In this document: one piece after another, positions 57,042 to 64,000 of the stretch
Position numbering within the stretch: position 1 is the first letter of the stretch
Layout: the number at the start of each line of letters is the position of its first letter
Notes under the pieces: generated by a model
Told to the model about the DNA's origin: nothing
Databases searched by the model: none
The model's input: the letters and a program-made list of their open reading frames with translations, nothing else
Translations under genes and position numbers: made by a program
Source of the DNA: an uncultured Bacteroides sp.
GTDB lineage: Bacteria > Bacteroidota > Bacteroidia > Bacteroidales > Bacteroidaceae
Assembly (NCBI GenBank): GCA_947646015.1
Contig: CANSEY010000001.1
Span: forward strand, 1 to 64,000
Length of the DNA: 64,000 bases
Direction: 5' to 3'

Positions 57042-58190
57042 ATGGACAGATACAGACTAAAGATCATCGCATTGACAGCACTGGTGTGCCTGACCGGCAG
57101 CAGCTGTACGGACGACGAGAACAACGGACAGGGCAATAACATTATTTATGGTGAGAATATCATCGGAAACGGAGAACAGACCTTCGAGATAAAAGATCAT
57201 CAATACCTGAAACGGGGCACTTACCTGATGAAGGGATGGTGTTACGTCACTTACGGTTCGACGCTGACCATTGAAGCGGGCACCGTTATCAAAGGAGACA
57301 AGGAAACCCGCGCCGCCCTGATTGTAGAACCGGGCGGGAAACTGATTGCCAGGGGAACGGTAGATGCTCCCATCGTATTCACCTCCGAAATGCCCGCCGG
57401 GAAACGGAAACCGGGTGACTGGGGAGGATTGATTTTATGTGGTTATGCCCGGAACAATGAAGACATCATGCAGATAGAGGGAGGCCCGCGTACCATGCAC
57501 GGAGGTCCGAACAACGCGGATAATTCGGGCGTCCTGAGCTACGTCCGTGTAGAGTTTGCGGGATATCCGTTCAAGAAAAACCAGGAGATCAACGGCATCA
57601 CCTTCGGTTCGGTAGGAAACGGCACGCAAATAGACCACCTGCAAGTATCGTATGCCAACGACGATGCCTTCGAATGGTTCGGCGGAACGGTTCATGCGGA
57701 ATATCTGGTGGCCTATCACTGCTGGGACGACGATTTCGACATAGACAACGGCTATAGCGGCACATGCCGGCATCTGCTGGGCATCCGCCATCCGCGAATA
57801 GCGGACATCACAGGTTCTCATGCCTTCGAATGCAGCAATAATGGCACGAACACTCCTGCGACACCTACCACAGCCGCCACCTTTGAAGATGTCACGATCT
57901 ATGGCCCTGCCTCAGGGGATGCCTCGTTCGTAAATCATCCCGACTTTATCAATGGCGGCGGCCTCCGGCCTGAGAATGAAAGCATGCTCGGGCTATTCGG
58001 CGCGGCACTGTATATGGGCAACAACACATCGGTGACTTTCCGGAACTGCCGGATCAGCGGATATCCGTCGGACATGGAGGGCACACCGGCCTCAGCGGAT
58101 AACGTAGTATTCAGCGAAAGGGAAGAAACCGGTTATCCGGAGTGGACCCAAAGATGGTGTAACTTCAACCCGCAAGAGACAGAGTATTGA
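57042..58190 (+). CDS. Repeat-rich surface lipoprotein B, paralogue of A
   Basis: A 382-residue lipoprotein. The lipobox ends at Cys22, followed by TDDENN, again an acidic surface-export-like run. It has the same repeat architecture as lipoprotein A: GSTLTIEAGTVIKGD, GGKLIARGTVDAPIVF, DWGGLILCGYA, NADNSGVLSYVRVEFAGYPF, VGNGTQIDHL and DDAFEWFGGTVHAEYLV. The C-terminus is divergent and Asn/Gly-rich. Tandem duplication and divergence are likely. Third gene of the receptor operon; no clear terminator follows at once. Confidence 0.75.
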   Translation: MDRYRLKIIALTALVCLTGSSCTDDENNGQGNNIIYGENIIGNGEQTFEIKDHQYLKRGTYLMKGWCYVTYGSTLTIEAGTVIKGDKETRAALIVEPGGKLIARGTVDAPIVFTSEMPAGKRKPGDWGGLILCGYARNNEDIMQIEGGPRTMHGGPNNADNSGVLSYVRVEFAGYPFKKNQEINGITFGSVGNGTQIDHLQVSYANDDAFEWFGGTVHAEYLVAYHCWDDDFDIDNGYSGTCRHLLGIRHPRIADITGSHAFECSNNGTNTPATPTTAATFEDVTIYGPASGDASFVNHPDFINGGGLRPENESMLGLFGAALYMGNNTSVTFRNCRISGYPSDMEGTPASADNVVFSEREETGYPEWTQRWCNFNPQETEY

Positions 58191-58729
58191 ATTCACCACA
58201 GAGTCTTATTCATTGCCGTTTAACAGAGCGGTTTTGACATTCTGTCCAAATGATATTTCAATCCTCTCAGATTGCTTTCTTTCGGCCCGAGGGAAAGGCA
58301 CTCTGCGAAAAACGCCTCCTATGGCAATCGGGTATGATTGCTTTCGTAGGCCAAACAAGCCAAAGACAAACAAAACCGCACTACTTTCCAGAGGACAGGC
58401 AACCGATAGACAGTGATACCCCTCTAAACACAACTTTTTATCACTTCCGCTTTGTTCATCTCAGAGTAGTAACCGGAAAGATTCCGTCCACTTTTGAGCC
58501 TCCGATCGGAAACAATAGGAGTAATCCTGAAAAACATTAGGAGATATTTCGAAAAGAAGTAAGCATTTTCGGGAAACGCTTACTTCTTTCGGAGCAAATG
58601 CTTGCTTCTTTTCTCCGAAACTCCGGCCTATTCTCATCAAATCCCGGCTTTCGGAGCCCCGGACCTTGGCTTTCCGGAGCAGAAAGTCCTTTTGTCGGGC
58701 TTTTCTTCTCCCAGACGGACCTGAAAAAA
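58191..58729. other. Non-coding gap with competing inverted repeats
   Basis: About 540 bases without a credible gene on either strand. AAAAGAAGTAAGCATTT (58552-58568) can pair with 58596-58612 over 17 positions (one wobble). Its inner part, 58554-58564, can instead pair with 58578-58588 over 11. TCGGAG-type short inverted repeats follow to about 58680. This could be a small RNA, a leader switch or a degenerate repeat. Confidence 0.4.
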
Positions 58730-58760
58730 GAAATGCGCTGTTTGTCAAACAGCGCATTTC
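58724..58760 (-). terminator. Terminator of the Rid-like operon
   Basis: A 14-bp perfect stem (58730-58743 with 58747-58760, core GCGCTGTTT) with a 3-base loop. On the minus strand it is followed by six T. It lies 35 bases past the stop of the tri-Rid gene. Confidence 0.8.
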
Positions 58761-58794
58761 ATACCTTTTTGAAAGAACAATCGAATATAATCTA

Positions 58795-59925
58795 TCAGAA
58801 TGATTCATAAGAGGAGTTACTGTTAGCGACGATCGCTATACACTCCATCTCGATCAGCCAGGCAGGCCGGCATACAGCAGCAACAACAAATTGTATCGGT
58901 GTATCAGGAAAGCGTTTGGCAAACAAAGCGCGCACAACCGGATAATCCGAAGCGTCCCGCAGATAAACAATCATCTGCGCCACATCCTCAAAACCGGCTT
59001 TGCCCTCTTCGAGCAACTTCTCTACATTTTCCCACATCCGCCGGGTCTGTTCCCGGACATCACCTACATGAACCACTTCACCGCGATGATCGATACTCGC
59101 CGTACCACTGATAAAGAGATGGCGACGGTCGCCATACTCCACGGAAGTTCCCCGTTCGAAAGTCACTCCATACAAGGCTGTCGGGCTGAGATGAGACAGC
59201 GCATGCAGGTAAGTCACCTGTCCCGGCTGCAATCCTTTTACCGCATAGGCATCAAACAGCACATGTATCTTCGGATCGGCATGCCGTCCCTCTATGCCGG
59301 TACTGGCTATATAATGGGTCGATTCGGTCAGTCCCTGCCCCAGAAAGTTTTCACGGCGTGCCTTGACAATGCCGGCATAATTCACATCCACGTTCTGCAC
59401 AAAGATCCAGGTACGGATGCAATCGGAAGCCAGCGTACAGCCTTTTCCTACCAGATCGGCTTCATAAGATTTCAACAAGGTTTTCATCTGCCGCTCCGAT
59501 TTGCCGCAAGACACACCCGCACCGGCTGTCCAGTAATGCTTGTAAGCGGCATTCGGTTCGGAGGTCAGATAGACCCACAAAGCAATCTTACTTCCATCCA
59601 ACGGGGGCTGTTGCACGACAGAGACAGCGCACGACGGCTCTTTCTGCAAGACAGCCTGCAAAGCCTCCCACTGATTGGCGGCATCACTCAGGAAGTAACG
59701 GCAAAACACGGGTACCATTCCCCTGATTTTCACCTTCCTGCTCAGTATCCTATGGTATGCTTTACGAATGGCCGTCAGCTGCTCTTCATAACTCCCCGCT
59801 TCCGGATCGACATGAAACATCAAATGCGCCTCTCTCGTTCCTCCCTCACCCCCAAAAAGGGAATATTCAACAGTAGTCCTTAAATACTCTATTCTATGTT
59901 TTCTGTATTCCATATTCTTACTCAT
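58795..59925 (-). CDS. Protein of three Rid (YjgF)-like units
   Basis: A 376-residue cytoplasmic protein. The last third (about 265-370) is a clear Rid domain: LFISGTASIDHRGEVVHVGD, VAQMIVYLRDASDY and VCRPAWLIEMECIAI, with the Arg and Glu used by RidA enamine/imine deaminases. The middle third (about 145-250) has the same pattern in degenerate form (LVGKGCTLASDCIRTWIFVQNVD...KIHVLFDAYAV). The first third is also Rid-like, but weaker. As Rid proteins are homotrimers, this looks like a single-chain pseudo-trimer, a layout also described for FkbO/Hyg5 chorismatases. The reaction is unknown. It starts 3 bases after the propeller lipoprotein gene. Confidence 0.75.
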   Translation of the reverse strand: MSKNMEYRKHRIEYLRTTVEYSLFGGEGGTREAHLMFHVDPEAGSYEEQLTAIRKAYHRILSRKVKIRGMVPVFCRYFLSDAANQWEALQAVLQKEPSCAVSVVQQPPLDGSKIALWVYLTSEPNAAYKHYWTAGAGVSCGKSERQMKTLLKSYEADLVGKGCTLASDCIRTWIFVQNVDVNYAGIVKARRENFLGQGLTESTHYIASTGIEGRHADPKIHVLFDAYAVKGLQPGQVTYLHALSHLSPTALYGVTFERGTSVEYGDRRHLFISGTASIDHRGEVVHVGDVREQTRRMWENVEKLLEEGKAGFEDVAQMIVYLRDASDYPVVRALFAKRFPDTPIQFVVAAVCRPAWLIEMECIAIVANSNSSYESF

Positions 59926-59928
59926 CTT

Positions 59929-61389
59929 TTATTTCACTTTAACTCGCTCTTTCGACATCAGCCCTTTGGCCATCTCCCGCTTGTCCCATTGCACCGGAGC
60001 AGACACAAACTCGGGAACATTATACGAATAGATCAACTGATCGTAGAACGTATACGGATCTTGCTGAGGCAGCAGGAAAGGTTTCCCTATACGCCCCTGT
60101 CCGTCCACCGAGGAGATATAAAGGCGGGTGTACAACCCGTCACCTCTCCGGCTGCTGAACACAAACCAATGTGAATTGCTGCTCCAGTTGTGATAGCTTT
60201 CCGTATCGTCACTGTTCACCTCCTCCAGGTTACGATAGGCTCCGGTCTTCAAGTCCAGCAGCCAGAGATCGGCCTCTTTGTGCCAGATGGAGAAGTTCCC
60301 ATAATCGGAAAGCGTGAACATCAGGTATTTTCCATCGAACGAAGGTTTGGGGAAAGAGATACTTTTGTCCAGCGTGCGGGCTGAGATCAACGTATCGATC
60401 CGGTCGCCGAACGTTCCGTCTTCGGGATGGAAAGCAATGCTGCACAAGTTGTATTTCACGTCTTTGTATCGGACAGGCATCTCTTTCTGCTCGGCCGAAC
60501 AGAAATAAAGCGTCCGTCCGTCGGGCGAGAATGCCGGAAAAGTTTCAAACGAAGCCGTACTCAGCAAAGGAGTAGTCAGTATCCGATGGGACCGGGGATG
60601 ATAAACCACCACATCCGAAGCCTGGTCGAATACCTCTATCGGCTTCTTTCCTCCCAGATGAAAGGCCTGATTGGTTTTGTTCACCGAATAAGCGATGTAT
60701 TCGCCCGAAGGATGCCAGTACGGATAGACACAGGCCGACAATTGCCCGTCGGCTTTGGTATCGAGAAATTCCAACCGATCTCCTGTGTCGATTACAGTGG
60801 CTCCATGCCCGCCTCTTACATGTACGCTCGACGGTGTGGGCTCCGTCCGGTTGAAAGCATGGCAATTGATGCAGGCGGCCGTCACCTGCGTGTTCTCAAA
60901 TAAAGGAGTCTGGCGGAATGTTGAAAGTTCACGTTCGTAGATCCCCATCTTGCTGTACACTTCATATCCGGGTGCGAGCAAACGGTATACCAACCCGTAA
61001 TCGATCGGGAAAGGACTGACATATATCGGAAACGGACGATACTCTTTCCACTTCTTCCCCTGGCGGACAGAGACTTTCACCTCGATGCTGTCTCCCTTAT
61101 TACTTTCAAGAAGTTCGTGCCATTGCTTGGCGGGAATGTCTACCGATCTTCCATTCAGCCGTACAGGCTTTCCTTTCGTACCGGCAATCACGACATCAAC
61201 CGCCTCTACCCCATCGTCCGTCACCCGGAAGTTAAGCGGGGCAATGGTAGAGGGAATGGTAACCCCGACATAATCGGGGAATATCGATGGCAATGTATCC
61301 ACCCTGGCAGGGGATGTCACCTTCTCTTGACAAGCTGCAAACAAGAAGAGCAGCCCTATCATGCTAAAACAGTATTTTATCTTTTCCAT
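59929..61389 (-). CDS. Propeller lipoprotein with one CxxCH haem c motif
   Basis: A 486-residue lipoprotein with lipobox Cys20 (LLFLFAAC). After an N-terminal beta domain comes AACINCHAF, with Cys173, Cys176 and His177 forming a CxxCH motif. A PD40/TolB-like propeller follows (YPYWHPSGEYIAYSVN, FPAFSPDGRTLYFCS, FPKPSFDGKYLMFTLSD, HNWSSNSHWFVFSSRR). A Met that could be the second haem ligand cannot be placed. It may be a periplasmic electron-transfer or sensor protein, or the Cys pair may be structural. The start at 61389 gives the lipoprotein signal and follows the previous stop by 1 base. Confidence 0.75.
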   Translation of the reverse strand: MEKIKYCFSMIGLLFLFAACQEKVTSPARVDTLPSIFPDYVGVTIPSTIAPLNFRVTDDGVEAVDVVIAGTKGKPVRLNGRSVDIPAKQWHELLESNKGDSIEVKVSVRQGKKWKEYRPFPIYVSPFPIDYGLVYRLLAPGYEVYSKMGIYERELSTFRQTPLFENTQVTAACINCHAFNRTEPTPSSVHVRGGHGATVIDTGDRLEFLDTKADGQLSACVYPYWHPSGEYIAYSVNKTNQAFHLGGKKPIEVFDQASDVVVYHPRSHRILTTPLLSTASFETFPAFSPDGRTLYFCSAEQKEMPVRYKDVKYNLCSIAFHPEDGTFGDRIDTLISARTLDKSISFPKPSFDGKYLMFTLSDYGNFSIWHKEADLWLLDLKTGAYRNLEEVNSDDTESYHNWSSNSHWFVFSSRRGDGLYTRLYISSVDGQGRIGKPFLLPQQDPYTFYDQLIYSYNVPEFVSAPVQWDKREMAKGLMSKERVKVK

Positions 61390-61390
61390 C

Positions 61391-63154
61391 TTATCTAAAG
61401 TCTGTATAAAACCAATATGTATCTCCGAATCGGGCAGACAATGCATCTGCCGAACGGGCAGATGTGAAAATCTGTGCGTATTCTCTCAATCTATTCTCTG
61501 TCTGCGGGTCTATCTTCCAGGGAATTGTATCTGTTGCAGTGTGTTTGCTCATAAGCCAATAGAACAACAACGCTTCCTGATAGCCCTTGGGAACGGAAGA
61601 ATATCCCAGATCGGCTCCCAAAGGATAATAATGCACAAAACGTCCCACATCCTTCTTCAAGAGTGTACAAGCCATCAAATACTCATACGCCATCCGGTTG
61701 CGGGGATTTGCATGAAGCAGGAACTCCAATGTCATCTCCGGCAGGTCAGGGTTAAAGAAGAAATCGGTTCGCGGAGTAAGCCTCCTCAATCTCCCGTATT
61801 CCGGATGTGCATTGACCCGGTCTTCATCATTCAGGCAAGCCAGAGTTTCAGTAGCCCAATCTTTATAAAAGAGGGTATGCTGCAAGATACGCAGATACTT
61901 CCGGGCCACTTCGTACCTGCCATTAATCAAATTGGTCTCAGCAAGCCTTTTAAAACAACGCACACTCTTCCGGTAATCCGGAACGGCCTCCATAGCCTCG
62001 AAGACAAACTGCTGCGCCACATTGACCAATCCCAGGTAATAATAAGGTTCACCGGCTACCAAAGGAATGGTGAAGTCGTTGACAAATGACATCAGTAGTC
62101 CTTCCTTCCCCCGCTGGTAAAAACTAAACATACGTTCCGGTAGCTGCCCTTTCATTGCTAAAGCCAAATTGAGACAAGAAACCGACATCGGTGTATCGGG
62201 TGCTTTCTTTTCCGCCATCGCAATCACTTCATCCCATTCTTGCATGCGCACATGATAATCATACCCCATCACTTCCTCTTTATTCAACCCGATACCGTAT
62301 TTGCCATACAGATTCAAAACAAACAACATCAGGATAAATTGCAGAACCCATGCTCCCGAGTAGTATCTCCAAGTCATCTTCTCAGGCAAACAGGCTACCA
62401 ATAACGGTACCAGAATCACAGCCAGCCAGGCTATCACCTGCATTTGTGGAAAGACTAATGGAAAACGATAACTTCCGATCGCCCACAACAGGCGGTCGGC
62501 CGGATATGGAAATACAGCCAAGGATATCCAATAGGTCACTCCGGCAATTCCCAATGTACCTCCCACCAGAATCCACCAAGGCAGACGCCTTCCGGCAAAC
62601 CGGCAAAACTCAGTTATCCATATCAATGGAATGAAAAGCCATGCACATCCTCCCGCCAGCAGATAAAGCAGCGGAATGCCGACTCCCCAATAAATCAGGC
62701 GTATCCGCCTATTCTCAATAAATGTATATCCGATGAGTGCTCCCAGCACCATTCCCACAGAGATGGCTCCGGAAAGAAGAAAATTTTCGTCGCAGAACAG
62801 AATAAAGAAACATAAAGAAGGTAGCAGAGTAAGCGGATACCATGCCGGGTGTCCGCCCAGGCGGTTTGCAATCCAAACCATCAACCTGTGAATACCCCCT
62901 ATTGCACCGGTCAAGATAGCGGCTCCCGCCCACGAATAATAATAGAATTGGGTGAGAAAGCCTCCCAGATAGTCCGCCATTCCCCCGGGATGGGATACTT
63001 GTTCGACAAAATAGTCGGATGTAAAGAGAAACATCTGGAACTGTTCCTGATAATGCAGATGGTAGGAGTAGTATACTCCGAAGAAAATGAAGACACCTGC
63101 TCCCAATAAGATGGACAAAAGCAGGTTTATTCTTTTGACGTGCTTGTTTTTCAT
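61391..63154 (-). CDS. Multi-span membrane protein (DUF6057-like)
   Basis: A 587-residue protein. The N-terminal 300 residues hold about nine or ten membrane helices (LLLSILLGAGVFIFFGVYY, WILVGGTLGIAGVTYWISL, VIAWLAVILVPLLVACL, LQFILMLFVLNLYG). The C-terminal 280 residues are soluble and helical, TPR-like (VGYDYHVRMQEWDEVIAMA-type start, ARKYLRILQHTLFYKDWA). I recall this layout as DUF6057 but cannot verify it. No catalytic motif is seen. First gene of a three-gene operon, with its own promoter. Confidence 0.7.
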   Translation of the reverse strand: MKNKHVKRINLLLSILLGAGVFIFFGVYYSYHLHYQEQFQMFLFTSDYFVEQVSHPGGMADYLGGFLTQFYYYSWAGAAILTGAIGGIHRLMVWIANRLGGHPAWYPLTLLPSLCFFILFCDENFLLSGAISVGMVLGALIGYTFIENRRIRLIYWGVGIPLLYLLAGGCAWLFIPLIWITEFCRFAGRRLPWWILVGGTLGIAGVTYWISLAVFPYPADRLLWAIGSYRFPLVFPQMQVIAWLAVILVPLLVACLPEKMTWRYYSGAWVLQFILMLFVLNLYGKYGIGLNKEEVMGYDYHVRMQEWDEVIAMAEKKAPDTPMSVSCLNLALAMKGQLPERMFSFYQRGKEGLLMSFVNDFTIPLVAGEPYYYLGLVNVAQQFVFEAMEAVPDYRKSVRCFKRLAETNLINGRYEVARKYLRILQHTLFYKDWATETLACLNDEDRVNAHPEYGRLRRLTPRTDFFFNPDLPEMTLEFLLHANPRNRMAYEYLMACTLLKKDVGRFVHYYPLGADLGYSSVPKGYQEALLFYWLMSKHTATDTIPWKIDPQTENRLREYAQIFTSARSADALSARFGDTYWFYTDFR

Positions 63155-63171
63155 ATTCGGTAAATTGTGCC

Positions 63172-63179
63172 CAAAAGTA
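63172..63179 (-). promoter_or_regulatory. -7 promoter box of the DUF6057-propeller-Rid operon
   Basis: CAAAAGTA on plus is TACTTTTG on minus, 17 bases ahead of the ATG at 63154. It separates this operon from the epimerase gene upstream. Confidence 0.55.
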
Positions 63180-63223
63180 CAAAAAGTTTGGAAAACAATC
63201 TAACGAAACAGGAAACAATACAG

Positions 63224-64000
63224 TTATTCGCCCAACAGCTCGATGCACATACGTCCGTTATGATAAGGACATTTCCAGAAGCCGGCCTTATCATCATCCC
63301 GGTTCAGGCTACCGTCGGCACGAAGGCTCCAGAACCATTCGCCATGCACATCGTCAGTCAAATGCCGTTTAATAAACTCCCAGCAGTCGATGGAATGTTG
63401 CAAAGCCCCTCGATCACCGAAATATCGGAACAGGTTATAGTATCCGACTACGGTTTCGGCTTGCACCCACCAATGGTAGTCGCCGTCGATGTGTCCGGTA
63501 GTGAGATTCTTTTCGTATATCATTCCTCCGTCGGAGGTAAGTCCTTCGGATGCAGCCGCAGCTATCTTCTTTACAACAGGTTCTATCTCCGCAATGAGTC
63601 CGGCGTCTCCCAATACCCGGGCGGCTTCATGCAACAACCATGAGGCTTCGATATCATGTCCATAAGAGACGACCGGGTATTTGCTTTGCCAGTCGTTATC
63701 GAAAAAGAGTTGTAAATGGGATGTGTCCTTATCCAGTATCTTCTCTGTAAAAAGTCCTATCAGGTTGTAGAGCTGACGTTCCAGCCGTGCATCTTTCCAG
63801 ACCCGGTACAGGTTGGTGTAAGGTTCGAGGATATGCAGATGGGTATTCATAGTCTTGCGTTCATTCGCATCTTTCTCGCTGAGGCGCATATCGGCTATTT
63901 CGTTCCATTCACGGGTAAGCGCTTCACAATAACCGTTCTTCAGCCCATCAAAGCTGTGGGACTCTATATCATTGAATAAACGGACGGCATACATCAATGC
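63224..64000 (-). CDS. Cellobiose 2-epimerase-like AGE-family epimerase (5' end outside window)
   Basis: The C-terminal ~258 residues of an N-acylglucosamine 2-epimerase-family (alpha/alpha)6-barrel enzyme. Visible blocks: MNTHLHILEPYTNLYRVW, VSYGHDIEASWLLHEA, DYHWWVQAETVVGYYNLF and GFWKCPYHNGRMCIELL, with the barrel histidines expected of cellobiose 2-epimerase. That enzyme turns the reducing-end glucose of a beta-1,4 disaccharide into mannose, and the B. fragilis enzyme is known to take part in mannan use. The start lies beyond base 64000. Confidence 0.85.
   Translation of the reverse strand, partial: ALMYAVRLFNDIESHSFDGLKNGYCEALTREWNEIADMRLSEKDANERKTMNTHLHILEPYTNLYRVWKDARLERQLYNLIGLFTEKILDKDTSHLQLFFDNDWQSKYPVVSYGHDIEASWLLHEAARVLGDAGLIAEIEPVVKKIAAAASEGLTSDGGMIYEKNLTTGHIDGDYHWWVQAETVVGYYNLFRYFGDRGALQHSIDCWEFIKRHLTDDVHGEWFWSLRADGSLNRDDDKAGFWKCPYHNGRMCIELLGE

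Noticed and set aside
58891..59883. 330-codon plus-strand frame
   Set aside because: Antisense to the tri-Rid gene, whose Rid motifs and terminator fix the minus strand as coding.
61361..62089. 242-codon plus-strand frame
   Set aside because: Antisense to the membrane protein gene; Cys/Ile/His-rich translation with no motif.

Overview
The window reads as chromosome of an intestinal Bacteroides, most likely the B. fragilis group. The evidence is the repeated TAnnTTTG -7 promoter box, a SusC/SusD locus with a hybrid two-component system (HTCS), fused murF-alr and nuoCD genes, and moderate GC. From memory, cellobiose 2-epimerase, a PNGase F-like protein and nuo lie in the same part of the B. 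fragilis NCTC 9343 map. No database was consulted. I see no tRNA, rRNA, CRISPR array, transposase or prophage.

Layout. 1-0.67 kb: noncoding segment bounded by a 15-bp inverted repeat. 0.67-10.2 kb: housekeeping genes (GSCFA protein, MurF-Alr fusion, TatA/TatC, acyltransferase, Dna2-like helicase-nuclease), then a candidate small RNA at about 10.33-10.48 kb. 10.5-31.3 kb: a glycan utilisation locus. Its left wing is a PNGase F-like amidase and a GH29 fucosidase, divergent from an MFS permease. An HTCS sensor-regulator is divergent from SusC/SusD. Past a strong hairpin follow a Ser-type sulfatase, a second GH29 enzyme, a GH36/Sip1-like enzyme and a second Ser-type sulfatase. Together they suggest uptake and dismantling of fucosylated, sulfated host glycans, probably including N-glycans. 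The HTCS sensor half and SusC/SusD look more AT-rich than the enzymes around them.

31.4-39.7 kb: HAD phosphatase, a small membrane protein coupled to an alpha/beta hydrolase, dxs, trkA-trkH and a small secreted protein. 39.9-49.8 kb: an ordered nuoA-B-CD-H-I-J-K-L-M-N operon without nuoE/F/G, so the complex lacks the NADH-oxidising module. A 24-bp perfect hairpin separates it from a convergent soluble PAS/GAF histidine kinase.

52.9-58.2 kb: a TonB-dependent receptor with two tandem paralogous repeat lipoproteins in place of a SusD; this is the best candidate here for an uncharacterised uptake system. 58.8-63.2 kb, minus strand: an operon of a multi-span membrane protein, a propeller lipoprotein with one CxxCH motif, and a protein of three fused Rid-like units. 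The right edge cuts a cellobiose 2-epimerase-like gene.

Functions come from motif recognition by eye. Promoters are calls on the TAnnTTTG box, since the -33 element is too weak to use. Start codons were often moved inward where such a box lies inside a longer frame.
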